Under the pieces are notes generated by a model, which saw nothing but the letters and a program-made list of their open reading frames with translations, made no database searches and was not told the DNA's origin. Below, piece after piece: positions 8,614 through 16,995 of a DNA stretch of 64,000 nt. Made by a program: the position numbers and the translations under genes. This DNA comes from Candidatus Melainabacteria bacterium (lineage in GTDB: Bacteria; Cyanobacteriota; Vampirovibrionia; Obscuribacterales; Obscuribacteraceae): assembly GCA_003151275.1 (NCBI GenBank), contig PLXC01000035.1, positions 62,001-126,000 on the forward strand. The letters run 5' to 3'. Positions within the stretch are counted from its first letter, which is position 1. Each line of letters opens with the position of its first letter.

Positions 8614-9363
8614 ATGATTCCCTTGTTAACCCACGTCGAACACAGGCCGTTTCCACTGCCTACCAGTCCGTGGGTACTGAGTCAAACTTGGACTAAATTG
8701 CTTTTTGCACACTGGCCAATTAAGCCTGCAGTAATGCGAGATTTAGTGCCAAGCTCGCTTGAGCTCGACTTATATGACGGCTCAGCATGGCTCGGCATAG
8801 TGCCGTTTGTGATGAATGACGTGTTCCCCCGATTCACAACAACAGTGCCGGGGCTATCGAATTTTCTCGAACTCAATGTGCGCACTTACGTGGTGAAAGA
8901 TGGAATTCCTGGCGTCTACTTCTTCAGCCTTGATTGTTCAAACCCTGTCGCAGTCTTAGCCGCTCGCACTTTTTATCACTTGCCTTACTATCTCGCTAAG
9001 ATGTCGATTGAGAAGAAGAAGGACGGCGTCGTCAGTTATACGAGTGAGCGAGCCGGTTCAAAAGCTGCATTGATCATGTCGTACATACCTACCGGAGGGC
9101 TGCTCAATGCAGATGCAGCATCCATCGACAAATTCTTGACCGAACGCTACTGCCTCTATGCGATTGATCCTAAAGGAAGACTCCATCGAGGTGTCATTCA
9201 TCATGAGCTTTGGCCATTGCAACCAGCGGAAGCCGAATTCGAGCTGAATTCAATGACGCTTCCGTTAGATCTTGAGCTGCCTGACACCAAGCCTCTTCTT
9301 CACTATTCAGAACGGTTGGAGACTATCGAATGGCCTCTTAAGTTGATATCTTCCAAAGAATAA
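8614..9363 (+). CDS. YqjF/DUF2071 family protein
   Basis: The 249-residue protein matches the DUF2071 (YqjF) family: WVLSQTWTKLLFAHWPI at the N-terminus, then LELDLYDGSAWLGIVPF, FLELNVRTYVVKDG, GVYFFSLDCSNPVAVLAAR, YHLPYY and the C-terminal HYSERLETIEWPL. Members are widespread acetoacetate-decarboxylase-like beta proteins of unknown function, often encoded beside redox or stress genes. There is no signal peptide, so it is predicted cytoplasmic. A purine-rich AAGGAAAGG lies about 20 bases upstream of the ATG, slightly far for a ribosome site. Length and motif order are complete. Confidence 0.83.
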   Translation: MIPLLTHVEHRPFPLPTSPWVLSQTWTKLLFAHWPIKPAVMRDLVPSSLELDLYDGSAWLGIVPFVMNDVFPRFTTTVPGLSNFLELNVRTYVVKDGIPGVYFFSLDCSNPVAVLAARTFYHLPYYLAKMSIEKKKDGVVSYTSERAGSKAALIMSYIPTGGLLNADAASIDKFLTERYCLYAIDPKGRLHRGVIHHELWPLQPAEAEFELNSMTLPLDLELPDTKPLLHYSERLETIEWPLKLISSKE

Positions 9364-9493
9364 GTGCCTCAGAATCCATGCTGCTCAAATCGGGTCAGAG
9401 ACTGGATATCATTTATCGCAAGAATGATAAAGAACTATGGGAGATGCTCGAAGTTCAAAGTGGGAGATGAGTTGATCATTACATCGCCTAATT

Positions 9494-9569
9494 CGAAATG
9501 GAGCGCGGGACTCTAGTCCCGCCTCGATTGCGTGTTATGGGCGACTGCGGACAGTCGCGCTCCATTTCG
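9494..9569. repeat. REP-like cruciform element with 14-bp inverted ends
   Basis: The ends are perfect inverted copies: CGAAATGGAGCGCG at 9494-9507 and CGCGCTCCATTTCG at 9556-9569. Between them lie two smaller palindromes, GCGGGACT-CT-AGTCCCGC and GCGACTG-CGGA-CAGTCGC. Each is therefore a different hairpin joined to the same CGCTCCATTTCG tail seen at 6315-6460. This is the head-to-head arrangement typical of BIME elements. Confidence 0.82.
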
Positions 9570-9577
9570 CCGAGCGT

Positions 9578-10132
9578 TCAAAAATTTGGACACGCTGCTG
9601 TTTTTAAAACTTTATTTGTAATCGAAGTGCCATTGACTGAGAAGTTATCCAACTTTGCACTGCAGTCACCACTATATTCCGAAACGTAGATCACGAGCTG
9701 ATTTATTGTGCTGCCCGCCGGCACACCAAAGTCTTTCATGATGTAGTTCAACTGTTTGCCTTGCTTCGAAAGCGAACTAAATGAGGTGTAACCCAGACTG
9801 ACTGTGGATTGGGCCCCATTGTAGTTGTACTTTAAAAGCGGATAAACGGTACCCGTAGCGCTGACCGGAGTGATGAAATAGCTCAAACTGCCTGTCGGTT
9901 TTCCTGAAACACCCTGCGGAAAAAGCGCACCAGCTTGGTTATTTGGATTCGTGATCGTCACCACCAGCGGAAATTTGCCCTTGCCCTCATGAACAAACAT
10001 GGCGGTCGCACCACCTGGATCCTCAACGTCACAAACGAAACCTTCGACTTGCATTGTGGCCGCCAAAGACGCAGTTGTTGACCACACTATTGTGGAGACA
10101 ACAGCACCAAGAACTCTCAAGTTTCTAAACAT
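9578..10132 (-). CDS. secreted protein of unknown function
   Basis: A signal peptide (MFRNLRVLGAVVSTIVWSTT, cleavage near SLA-A) is followed by about 155 residues of beta-rich, Gly/Ser/Asn-rich sequence with four Cys. Two of these may pair around FVCDVED and the other two near YSGDCSA and the C-terminal AACPNF. No catalytic motif or named family is seen. The general style (signal, small beta domain, terminal Cys-x-F) resembles the secreted protein at 16199-16816, though I could not align them convincingly. It probably lies in the periplasm or outside the cell. It ends just beside the REP-like element. Confidence 0.65.
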   Translation of the reverse strand: MFRNLRVLGAVVSTIVWSTTASLAATMQVEGFVCDVEDPGGATAMFVHEGKGKFPLVVTITNPNNQAGALFPQGVSGKPTGSLSYFITPVSATGTVYPLLKYNYNGAQSTVSLGYTSFSSLSKQGKQLNYIMKDFGVPAGSTINQLVIYVSEYSGDCSAKLDNFSVNGTSITNKVLKTAACPNF

Positions 10133-10243
10133 GATGATATGCCCACTAATTGGTGAAGGGGTGTATGGTCGCCTTTCGCATATTAGGTGGATAAGCCACC
10201 GACTGCAAGACGTTATTTATGGAATCATCCGCCCTCATTAGTA

Positions 10244-10274
10244 AAAATCACATGGTTGTAGCCCATGTGATTTT
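10244..10274 (-). terminator. rho-independent terminator for the SRPBCC gene
   Basis: A perfect 12-bp stem (AAAATCACATGG with CCATGTGATTTT) closes a seven-base loop. On the minus strand the stem is followed by a T run. It sits just after the end of the gene at 10332-10934. Confidence 0.8.
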
Positions 10275-10331
10275 CAATTAAAGCGTTCTCGATCAATTCA
10301 AGACGTTTTTGATTTCAATTCAATACGTTGC

Positions 10332-10934
10332 CTAATGGGCTAGCATTCCACTAGCTACTGCAGAATCATGTTCGGCGGTGCTCTTTAGATTGGCCATGAT
10401 TATCGGCATCGAGTTGCGAATCTCTCTATTTACAATGAATCGAGGAGCAAACATGCCACCATCAATAAACTTCGCATAGGTGACGAGGGTCGAACGCCCG
10501 CCGTTGGCTGGCTCAAACTTCCAAAATCCTTCATTAGCTTTGAAGGCACCACTCAAACGTTTCCATTCAATCCTTCCTGGAGTAGATTTGATCTCCAAGA
10601 CGTAATCACAGTTCATCAGGCTACCGAGCGTCTTGACTGTGAAAGCAACTTGCTTTACTTCTCCCAGCTCTTTCAAAACAGCGCATTTGGTTACGTTGTC
10701 AAACACCTTGGCAGTATGTTCGTAATCAGTGATGATATCTTGAACCTGGTTGGGTGCCGCGTTAACAACGACCCGGCTGACTTGATAGATTCTTGGTCCG
10801 ATTTGCTCTTCGCTTGCATTGTACGAGTCTATGGTCGCTTGCGGTTCAGCGGCAAAAGCCGGCTGAGGCAAGCTAGCTGTGCTTGACATAAAAATAGCGA
10901 GCACACCACATACAGTGATTAATGGTCGAATCAT
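10332..10934 (-). CDS. exported SRPBCC (START/polyketide-cyclase-like) protein
   Basis: After a signal peptide (MIRPLITVCGVLAIFMSSTA, cleavage near AFA-A) comes a domain of about 145 residues. Its pattern is that of SRPBCC lipid-pocket proteins: YQVSRVVVNAAPNQVQDIIT, DYEHTAKVFDNVTKC, a set of antiparallel strands including VAFTVKTLGSLMNCDYVLE and GRIEWKRLSG, then the closing helix with FIVNREIRNSMPIIMANLK. Such domains bind hydrophobic ligands or act as coenzyme Q-binding-like chaperones; an exported one is less usual. I prefer the ATG at 10934 (GGAG upstream) over 11000 because it begins the signal peptide. The ligand is unknown. Confidence 0.72.
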   Translation of the reverse strand: MIRPLITVCGVLAIFMSSTASLPQPAFAAEPQATIDSYNASEEQIGPRIYQVSRVVVNAAPNQVQDIITDYEHTAKVFDNVTKCAVLKELGEVKQVAFTVKTLGSLMNCDYVLEIKSTPGRIEWKRLSGAFKANEGFWKFEPANGGRSTLVTYAKFIDGGMFAPRFIVNREIRNSMPIIMANLKSTAEHDSAVASGMLAH

Positions 10935-11201
10935 AAGGTTGAAGGCTCCATTTCCGATAAGGAATGTCGTTGAAGACTGGTGCATCATCTCGGCACCCAT
11001 TCAAAGTTCGCAAAGAACTCCTCAGGGTCTGGCTTCGCGCATCAGAACCTTCAATGAGTTCTAAGACGCTTTGTGGCAGATGCATGTTCCGAGAAAGGAA
11101 ATCTAAATTTGAACTGTGCAGTATGATTGATGATCTGTGACAAGTCGAGCAGCTTTGCTGGCTGTATAGCCTGTCGTAGGACACGTCTCAGGGAGAGTGG
11201 T

Positions 11202-12140
11202 ATGTACAACAAAGGTCTCCGCAAGGTGATTCATCTCATAGCCGCATGGTTAGGTCTTTTATCTTGCCTTCCGAACGCATCAGCGACCGACAACGTTCAA
11301 AACGGCCACTTCAGCGTTCCAGGTTCGTGGCCGCAAGTCGCTCCTACTTGGGATCCTGCCCAAACTTTTCCGTCGGATACCACAAGTGATACCACCAATC
11401 CGATTAATTGGCTCAACCCGGCTTCTACAGCCGGCGCCGGTTACGCCCCCTATCCGCAGTCACCACTTTCATTTGCCGGTTCCCAAGCTTTCGGCGGATC
11501 GAACTACATTGGCGGAATCCCGTATGGAGGCTCATTTGGGTCGCCGCTCGGCGGCATTCCTTATGTAGGATCATTCGGTGCGAGTTCAGGAATTCCTTAT
11601 GCAGGCTCCTTCGGCTCTGCGCTAAGAATTCCTTACGTTGGTTCGTTCGCTTCACCGCTCTCGCGAATTCCATACGTCGGCTCGCTCGGGTTGCCATTCT
11701 TGGGAGGCAGTCCGTTCTCACGCGGTTGGAGTGGAGGTGGATGGGGTGGAGGCATCCCATCAATAGGAGGCTGGTCTCCAAACTATTCCAGCATCTACGG
11801 CGGTTATGGTGCTTATGGTTCCGGGTTCGGATTTGGTGGCATTGGCAATCCCGCATCGTATATGGCTGGCTACGGCAATTCAGGTGCCCATCAGGGAACA
11901 GTACCCAATCGCATCATCCAAACCGGACCCAGCCCAGCTTCTGGCAACTATTATCAGCCTTCCACAGCCAATCCAACAGCCTCAGGCGGCTATTATGCAT
12001 CAGACACGCCTGTGGTCACTCCAGTGGCACAACCCAAATCTCAGCCCAAAAGCTACTGGGGCTCCTCTAGTTCAGACAACTGGGGAGCATCTGGCAACCC
12101 GTTCCCAAAAGACCTAAATAGCGTTCCGTGGGCCAAATAA
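11202..12140 (+). CDS. secreted Gly/Ser/Tyr-rich repeat protein
   Basis: The ATG at 11202 follows AGGGAGAG and begins a signal peptide (MYNKGLRKVIHLIAAWLGLL, cleavage near NASA). The mature protein is low-complexity, rich in Gly, Ser, Pro and Tyr. It has at least five tandem copies of an IPY(V/A/G)GSFG-type unit around residues 100-165, followed by GGYGAYGSGFGFGG-type sequence. No enzyme motif is present. Such sequences occur in extracellular matrix, adhesive or surface-layer-associated proteins. That role is inference. The convergent-divergent setting suggests its own promoter. Confidence 0.7.
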   Translation: MYNKGLRKVIHLIAAWLGLLSCLPNASATDNVQNGHFSVPGSWPQVAPTWDPAQTFPSDTTSDTTNPINWLNPASTAGAGYAPYPQSPLSFAGSQAFGGSNYIGGIPYGGSFGSPLGGIPYVGSFGASSGIPYAGSFGSALRIPYVGSFASPLSRIPYVGSLGLPFLGGSPFSRGWSGGGWGGGIPSIGGWSPNYSSIYGGYGAYGSGFGFGGIGNPASYMAGYGNSGAHQGTVPNRIIQTGPSPASGNYYQPSTANPTASGGYYASDTPVVTPVAQPKSQPKSYWGSSSSDNWGASGNPFPKDLNSVPWAK

Positions 12141-12266
12141 CTGATTAAACCTGTAAAAGGATTACATATTATTCGTCACGCTGCTTAATCTACGCTGGGA
12201 ACAGTGTTTCGGGAATTGTATAATCTTCATTAATTTCAGAAGGTATTCCTTCTTTCTTCAGCGCGC

Positions 12267-14606
12267 ATGGAAGTGCAAATGTCCCAGCCGATAGAACAGA
12301 GGCTGTTCGAAATTCTGACCCGTCAACAAAGACGGGCTGAAGATATTGCCTTTGTTCGGCGCGCCTATGAATTCGCCTTCAAAGCCCACGATGGGCAGTA
12401 CAGAAAATCAGAAGAGCCGTACATCATTCACCCGGTCGAAGTCGCCTGCATTCTCGCTGAGCTAAATAGCGATACGCAGACAATCAGCGCCGGGCTTTTG
12501 CATGATGTTCTCGAAGATTGCGACGTCAAGCCTAAAGAGATGGAAGAAGCCTTTGGCAAAGACGTGCGACAGATTGTCGAGGGCGTCACCAAGCTTGGGA
12601 AGTTCAGCTTCAGCTCTAAAGAAGAACGGCAAGCAGAAAACTTCCGCAAATTGATTGTGGCCATTGCCGAAGACGTTCGCGTTGTGCTCGTCAAGCTCGC
12701 CGATAGATTGCACAACATGCGCACTTTGGATCACATGCTGGCGCGCAAGCAAGCCGACATTGCCAAAGAGACGCTGGAGATTTACGCTCCATTAGCCAAC
12801 CGCTTCGGTCTTGGACAAATGAAGTGGGAACTGGAAGACCTCGGTCTGAAATATTTGCATCCGGAAGAGTATGCAGAGATTTTGCAACTTGTTGCCGATA
12901 GCCGCTCAGAGCGCGAATATCTGATTACCCAAGTGGTCGAAAAATTGCGCGGCGAGTTAGAAAGCCGCAACATCGAAGCTGAACTAGTCGGTCGTCCAAA
13001 GCACTTGTTTGGCATTTGGAAGAAGATGAAGCGTCAACAAAAGACTTTCGAAGAGCTTTACGACGTGCTGGCAATTCGCGTCGTAATTGAAAGCAACGGC
13101 GATAAAAATTTCTGTGAACTAAACGCTGACCCCGACACGCAAAAATGCTATGAAGTTATGGGCCTTGTGCATGCGCTGTTCCGACCGATTCCAGGTCGAT
13201 TTAAAGACTACATTGCCATGCCGAAATTCAACAGCTATCAGTCTTTGCACACAGCTATCGTGGGGCCGAAGGGTCGACCGGTAGAAATGCAAATTCGAAC
13301 ACGCAAGATGCACCACATCGCAGAATATGGTATCGCCGCGCATTGGAAATATAAAGAATCAGGCGATTCTGCTCAAGCGAACACCGATGTTGACCGAAAA
13401 CTTTCATGGCTGCGTCAACTCGTTGATTGGCAGCAAGACCTAGTCGACGCCCAAGAATATCTCGACACAGTGAAGATGGATTTGTTCGAGGACGAAGTTT
13501 TCGTCTTCAGTCCGCGCGGCGACGTTTTCGACTTGCCAACCGGCTCCACTCCAATCGATTTCGCCTATCGTGTGCACACAGATATAGGCCATCGTTGCGT
13601 GGGCGCTCGCATCAACGATCGTATCGTGCCGTTGAACACTGCGATGAAAAATGGCGACATAGTAGAAATCATCACAAGCAAAAATGCCCATCCAACAATG
13701 GATTGGTTGAACTTTGCCAAAACACACGGTGCAAAAAATCGTATTCGCCAATGGTTTAAGAAGCATCACCGTGAAGAGCATATTCAGCAAGGCAAGCAAA
13801 TGCTGGAAGCTGAGTTGGGGCGCTCCAACTTGGAAGAGTTCTTAAAGTCACCACAACTAAAAGAAGTTGGTCGAAAACTCAACATAACTGATCCAAACGA
13901 TATTCTCGCCGCCGTTGGTTATGGCGACCTTTCTGTTTCTCAAGTCGTGAACAAAATTCGCGACCAAGAACAACAAGAGAATATTGCCAAGAAAGGTTAC
14001 GCACCATCAGTCGCGCCGCAACCAAGTAAACCAAGCCATATCGGCAGTCTCGGTGGTCTAATGCATCACCTGGCAAAATGTTGCCAGCCAGTTCCGGGCG
14101 AAGACATCCTTGGCGTTGTCACCCGCGGATCTGGCATAGCAGTGCACAGAAATGATTGCAATAATTTGCTAAAGGTAGACGCTGAACGAAGGATGGCAGT
14201 TGACTGGTCGCAAGAACGAAGCAGCGCTTATCCAGCAGCTCTTCAAGTAGAATGCCTGGATCGTGTTGGTATCGCAGGCGATATCCTAAAGAAAGTATCT
14301 GACAACAAAATCAATCTGCGCGATTTGCGAGTTGAAACACACCGCGATAAAAAAACTGCCACCATCAACATCATTTTAGATGTGCTCGATGTCGATCAAC
14401 TTACCAAGGTATCGCAATCAATTAGCCAGATTAGCGACGTTTTGCGCGTGCAGCGCCGTGACCATCGCAAGAGAACTAGTCAACCTGCCGCGCAAAAACC
14501 AGCTACTCCACCTACTGGTAGCAACGTCACGCCGTTGAAACCGACTGGGAAAAAAAAGAACGCAAATATAAACCCGGCCAAGAAACGAACCCAAACGGCA
14601 GAATGA
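12267..14606 (+). CDS. rel: bifunctional (p)ppGpp synthetase/hydrolase RelA/SpoT
   Basis: All domains of a long Rel protein are present: the HD hydrolase domain (IIHPVEVA, HD at residues 79-80 in LLHDVLEDC, KLADRLHNMRTL), the synthetase domain (RFKDYIAMPK from residue 311, YQSLHT, EMQIRT), the TGS domain from about residue 411 (VFVFSPRGDVFDLP), a zinc-finger-like region with paired Cys (LAKCCQPVPGEDILG) and a C-terminal ACT domain from about 656. The intact HD motif indicates hydrolase activity too. It controls the stringent response. The C-terminal tail after ACT is an unusual Lys/Pro/Ala-rich extension. It overlaps rdgB by four bases (ATGA), implying co-translation. Confidence 0.95.
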   Translation: MEVQMSQPIEQRLFEILTRQQRRAEDIAFVRRAYEFAFKAHDGQYRKSEEPYIIHPVEVACILAELNSDTQTISAGLLHDVLEDCDVKPKEMEEAFGKDVRQIVEGVTKLGKFSFSSKEERQAENFRKLIVAIAEDVRVVLVKLADRLHNMRTLDHMLARKQADIAKETLEIYAPLANRFGLGQMKWELEDLGLKYLHPEEYAEILQLVADSRSEREYLITQVVEKLRGELESRNIEAELVGRPKHLFGIWKKMKRQQKTFEELYDVLAIRVVIESNGDKNFCELNADPDTQKCYEVMGLVHALFRPIPGRFKDYIAMPKFNSYQSLHTAIVGPKGRPVEMQIRTRKMHHIAEYGIAAHWKYKESGDSAQANTDVDRKLSWLRQLVDWQQDLVDAQEYLDTVKMDLFEDEVFVFSPRGDVFDLPTGSTPIDFAYRVHTDIGHRCVGARINDRIVPLNTAMKNGDIVEIITSKNAHPTMDWLNFAKTHGAKNRIRQWFKKHHREEHIQQGKQMLEAELGRSNLEEFLKSPQLKEVGRKLNITDPNDILAAVGYGDLSVSQVVNKIRDQEQQENIAKKGYAPSVAPQPSKPSHIGSLGGLMHHLAKCCQPVPGEDILGVVTRGSGIAVHRNDCNNLLKVDAERRMAVDWSQERSSAYPAALQVECLDRVGIAGDILKKVSDNKINLRDLRVETHRDKKTATINIILDVLDVDQLTKVSQSISQISDVLRVQRRDHRKRTSQPAAQKPATPPTGSNVTPLKPTGKKKNANINPAKKRTQTAE

Positions 14607-15199
14607 ATTTAGTCCTGGCGACAAAAAATCCTAGCAAACTGAGAGAACTGAAGAAACTTGCCGGCGATTGCGATTGGCTCAACCTAGAACTAGCGCCAGA
14701 TGAATTTGATCCGGAAGAAACCGGCTCTACCTTTATAGAGAATGCGATTATCAAGGCATCTGCGGCGGCCAATATGACCGGGAAGATGTCCCTGGCGGAT
14801 GATTCCGGCATAACTGTAGTGGCTCTCAACGGTGAGCCAGGCATTCGTTCGGCCCGATATTGCCTAGGGTCTGACGTGGATCGCCGCCGAAAGCTATTGA
14901 AGGAGTTGGATTCGGTCCCTGACGGTCAAAGACAAGGCGCTTTTGTCTGCGCTATGGCGCTGTGTGCACCGGACGGAGCCGTGTTACATACAACGCTGGC
15001 GGAGTGGACTGGGATTATTGCTAGAGATGAGCGCGGAGAGAATGGATTTGGATATGACCCAATTTTTCACCTTCCCGATCTTGGTCTTACTTCAGCTGAA
15101 ATCAGCCCGGAGCAAAAGAACCAGCGATCTCATCGGGGCCAGGCTTGGGCGGCAATGCTGAATTTCCTGAAATCCCTACACCAAAATAGCCCCAAATGA
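14603..15199 (+). CDS. rdgB: XTP/dITP diphosphatase (RdgB/HAM1)
   Basis: The protein opens with MNLVLATKNPSKLRELKKL, the HAM1 nucleotide-binding start, and continues with ETGSTFIENAIIKA, LADDSGITVVALNGEPGIRSARY, and GENGFGYDPIFHLPD. It ends with EKNQRSHRGQAW, the SHR-type substrate loop. It hydrolyses non-canonical purine triphosphates (ITP, XTP) to protect DNA and RNA. The 198-residue length is typical. The start codon overlaps the stop of rel, so the two nucleotide-metabolism genes form an operon. Confidence 0.93.
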   Translation: MNLVLATKNPSKLRELKKLAGDCDWLNLELAPDEFDPEETGSTFIENAIIKASAAANMTGKMSLADDSGITVVALNGEPGIRSARYCLGSDVDRRRKLLKELDSVPDGQRQGAFVCAMALCAPDGAVLHTTLAEWTGIIARDERGENGFGYDPIFHLPDLGLTSAEISPEQKNQRSHRGQAWAAMLNFLKSLHQNSPK

Positions 15200-15399
15200 G
15201 CACCTTTCTAATTGAAACAGAAGCGTATATCCCGCCCGGGTGCCAGCAGATGGGGATTACGGCTCAATAAAAAAACTTCATCCCAGCATGAGACAAGCCA
15301 CATATACAAACCCAGTTCACAAGGGATAAGCTTGTCCTCCGAACCCCAGCCCGTATGTGCTGTATCTCATTTAGAGACACAACAGAAAGCGAGAACTCA

Positions 15400-15705
15400 G
15401 TGACAGATCCATTCGTAGTGAGAAGCAACAGCTTCTACGCGGGACCGGTAAAGCCAACCCCGTTGCACAGCGAAGACTTAGCCAAAACCAACATGGTCTC
15501 GGCTGCAGTCAACAACCTCTCTTTGACCAATACTTTGGACGTGAAAGAAAGCCTTGAATGGCTCTTGGGTCCAGAAGAAGACGCCACGCTTCAATGTGAA
15601 GACAAGCTGGCCGTACGCGAACGGCGTTTCGACCTTTTGCTTTGGCTTTTGAATTTGGAACCGCGCCTCGGTAACTACGGCGGCGGCGATCCTCAGCCCG
15701 GCTAA
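15400..15705 (+). CDS. small conserved-looking protein upstream of cdd
   Basis: A 101-residue frame beginning with GTG (VTDPFVVRSNSFYAGP) ends one base before the start of the cytidine deaminase, which supports real coding and translational linkage. The C-terminal half is acidic then Leu-rich (RRFDLLLWLLNLEPRLGN), suggesting an amphipathic helix. No family is recognised and there is no signal peptide. The frame continues upstream to 15355, but that stretch looks non-coding. The link to pyrimidine salvage is inferred from position only. Confidence 0.6.
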   Translation: MTDPFVVRSNSFYAGPVKPTPLHSEDLAKTNMVSAAVNNLSLTNTLDVKESLEWLLGPEEDATLQCEDKLAVRERRFDLLLWLLNLEPRLGNYGGGDPQPG

Positions 15706-15706
15706 C

Positions 15707-16096
15707 GTGCTCAGCGACAAAGAAAAAACAGATTTATTGCAGGCCGCCTCGGAAATTTCCGACCGGGCTTATGCTCAATATTCGAATCAAAAGCGTGGCG
15801 CCGCCATCCTTACTGCCTCCGGAGATGTTTACAGAGGCTGCAATGTTGAAATCGCAAGTTATGGCGGTTCAATGTGCGCGGAAATGTCAGCGGTATCGGC
15901 AGCGGTGGCAGCGAATCACAGAAAGTTCAAGGCAATTGCTTTAAGTCCGGCAAGTTACCCATGCGGAATGTGCAGGCAAATGCTGGTCGAATTCGGAATT
16001 GATATTGATATTGTGATTGACGGAAATGGCTCACCTAAAGCGATTCCGCTAAGGGAAATTTTGCCTTTCCATTTTGGTCCAGATAATTTAGCCTGA
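15707..16096 (+). CDS. cdd: cytidine deaminase
   Basis: The 129-residue protein holds the zinc deaminase motifs MCAEMSAVSAAVA (Cys ligand and catalytic Glu) and SYPCGMCRQML (PCxxC ligands), plus the substrate-binding GCNVEIASYG. The enzyme deaminates cytidine and deoxycytidine to the uridines in pyrimidine salvage. It is the small homotetrameric type. The Met after CAE replaces the Arg usual in many family members, which is a tolerated difference. The GTG start lies one base after the stop of the preceding small gene. Confidence 0.9.
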   Translation: MLSDKEKTDLLQAASEISDRAYAQYSNQKRGAAILTASGDVYRGCNVEIASYGGSMCAEMSAVSAAVAANHRKFKAIALSPASYPCGMCRQMLVEFGIDIDIVIDGNGSPKAIPLREILPFHFGPDNLA

Positions 16097-16198
16097 TTTG
16101 CTTATCTTGAAAAGCGTCCGTGCCACTGTCTATAGTGCCGACAGTGCACTGCCTGTAGTAGCATACAGCAGCCGTTATATATCCTGTTTATGGATCCA

Positions 16199-16816
16199 CT
16201 AAAAACCGCAAGAAGCGCTATGCGAAGTGAGATCGAATGGCACGGACTGTCCATTCACGACGAGACTATAAATCATCTCTTTGTGCTTAACACTACTGTC
16301 TGGGTCGGCACAAAATAAATCACAATCAACACCGATCAATGTTGAGCCTGGCGGAATCATATCATCGCAGTCACAGACTGAGTTCGTTGTAATTAGCATG
16401 TGGGTCAGCCCATTTGGCAAGACATCAACGATGTTTTTTGCACAATTGTAGCCATGGTCGAGAACAACAGTGGTGCCTGGTTTTATAAACTTGATGCGCA
16501 CGATCAGGCTGGCCGGAACCAAGCTTGCAAAACAGTCTCCTTTGAACAGAACAGAAACAGTCTGAAACTTAGTGTTGATAAAACTGGAAGCGCCTTTGGC
16601 AGTCGCCATGCCGGTACCCACTAGTTGCAAGGCAGTTGCGTGCAAAGTGGTGTCATTGACGAAGCGCGAGCTCGCGGAATCACCCGCCGCCGAGCAAATC
16701 GTTATCAACTGATTAACCACCGAAAATTTTGGATGCGACCAAGCCGAAGGTTGCGAAATTACGACCAGAACGAAAGCACCGATCAAAGCCAGTTGTGGAC
16801 GAATATTATGCAACAT
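16199..16816 (-). CDS. secreted Cys-containing protein, unknown
   Basis: A signal peptide (MLHNIRPQLALIGAFVLVVI, cleavage near SAWS-H) leads into about 180 residues with nine Cys. These include a CDCDD and a CDLFC cluster, suggesting disulfides or metal binding. The rest is beta-rich with hydrophobic strands (ASLIVRIKFIKPGTTVVLDH). It ends in a Cys-Gly-Phe. No named family is recognised. It resembles in style, not clearly in alignment, the secreted protein at 9578-10132. Confidence 0.62.
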   Translation of the reverse strand: MLHNIRPQLALIGAFVLVVISQPSAWSHPKFSVVNQLITICSAAGDSASSRFVNDTTLHATALQLVGTGMATAKGASSFINTKFQTVSVLFKGDCFASLVPASLIVRIKFIKPGTTVVLDHGYNCAKNIVDVLPNGLTHMLITTNSVCDCDDMIPPGSTLIGVDCDLFCADPDSSVKHKEMIYSLVVNGQSVPFDLTSHSASCGF

Positions 16817-16995
16817 GGAATGTCCTCAGTCAGTTCTTCTATTTACGGAAACTCGAAGTATACTTTAAAACGACGACGGCTTGGCAACTAATTCTTTCAG
16901 ATCTAAACATTTGCCACAGAAGTGCTCATCCTTTATCACTTCTGTCATTCAAGTGACATACTTTCTTAGAGAATTAGCTTTAAAAGAATAAGAAA

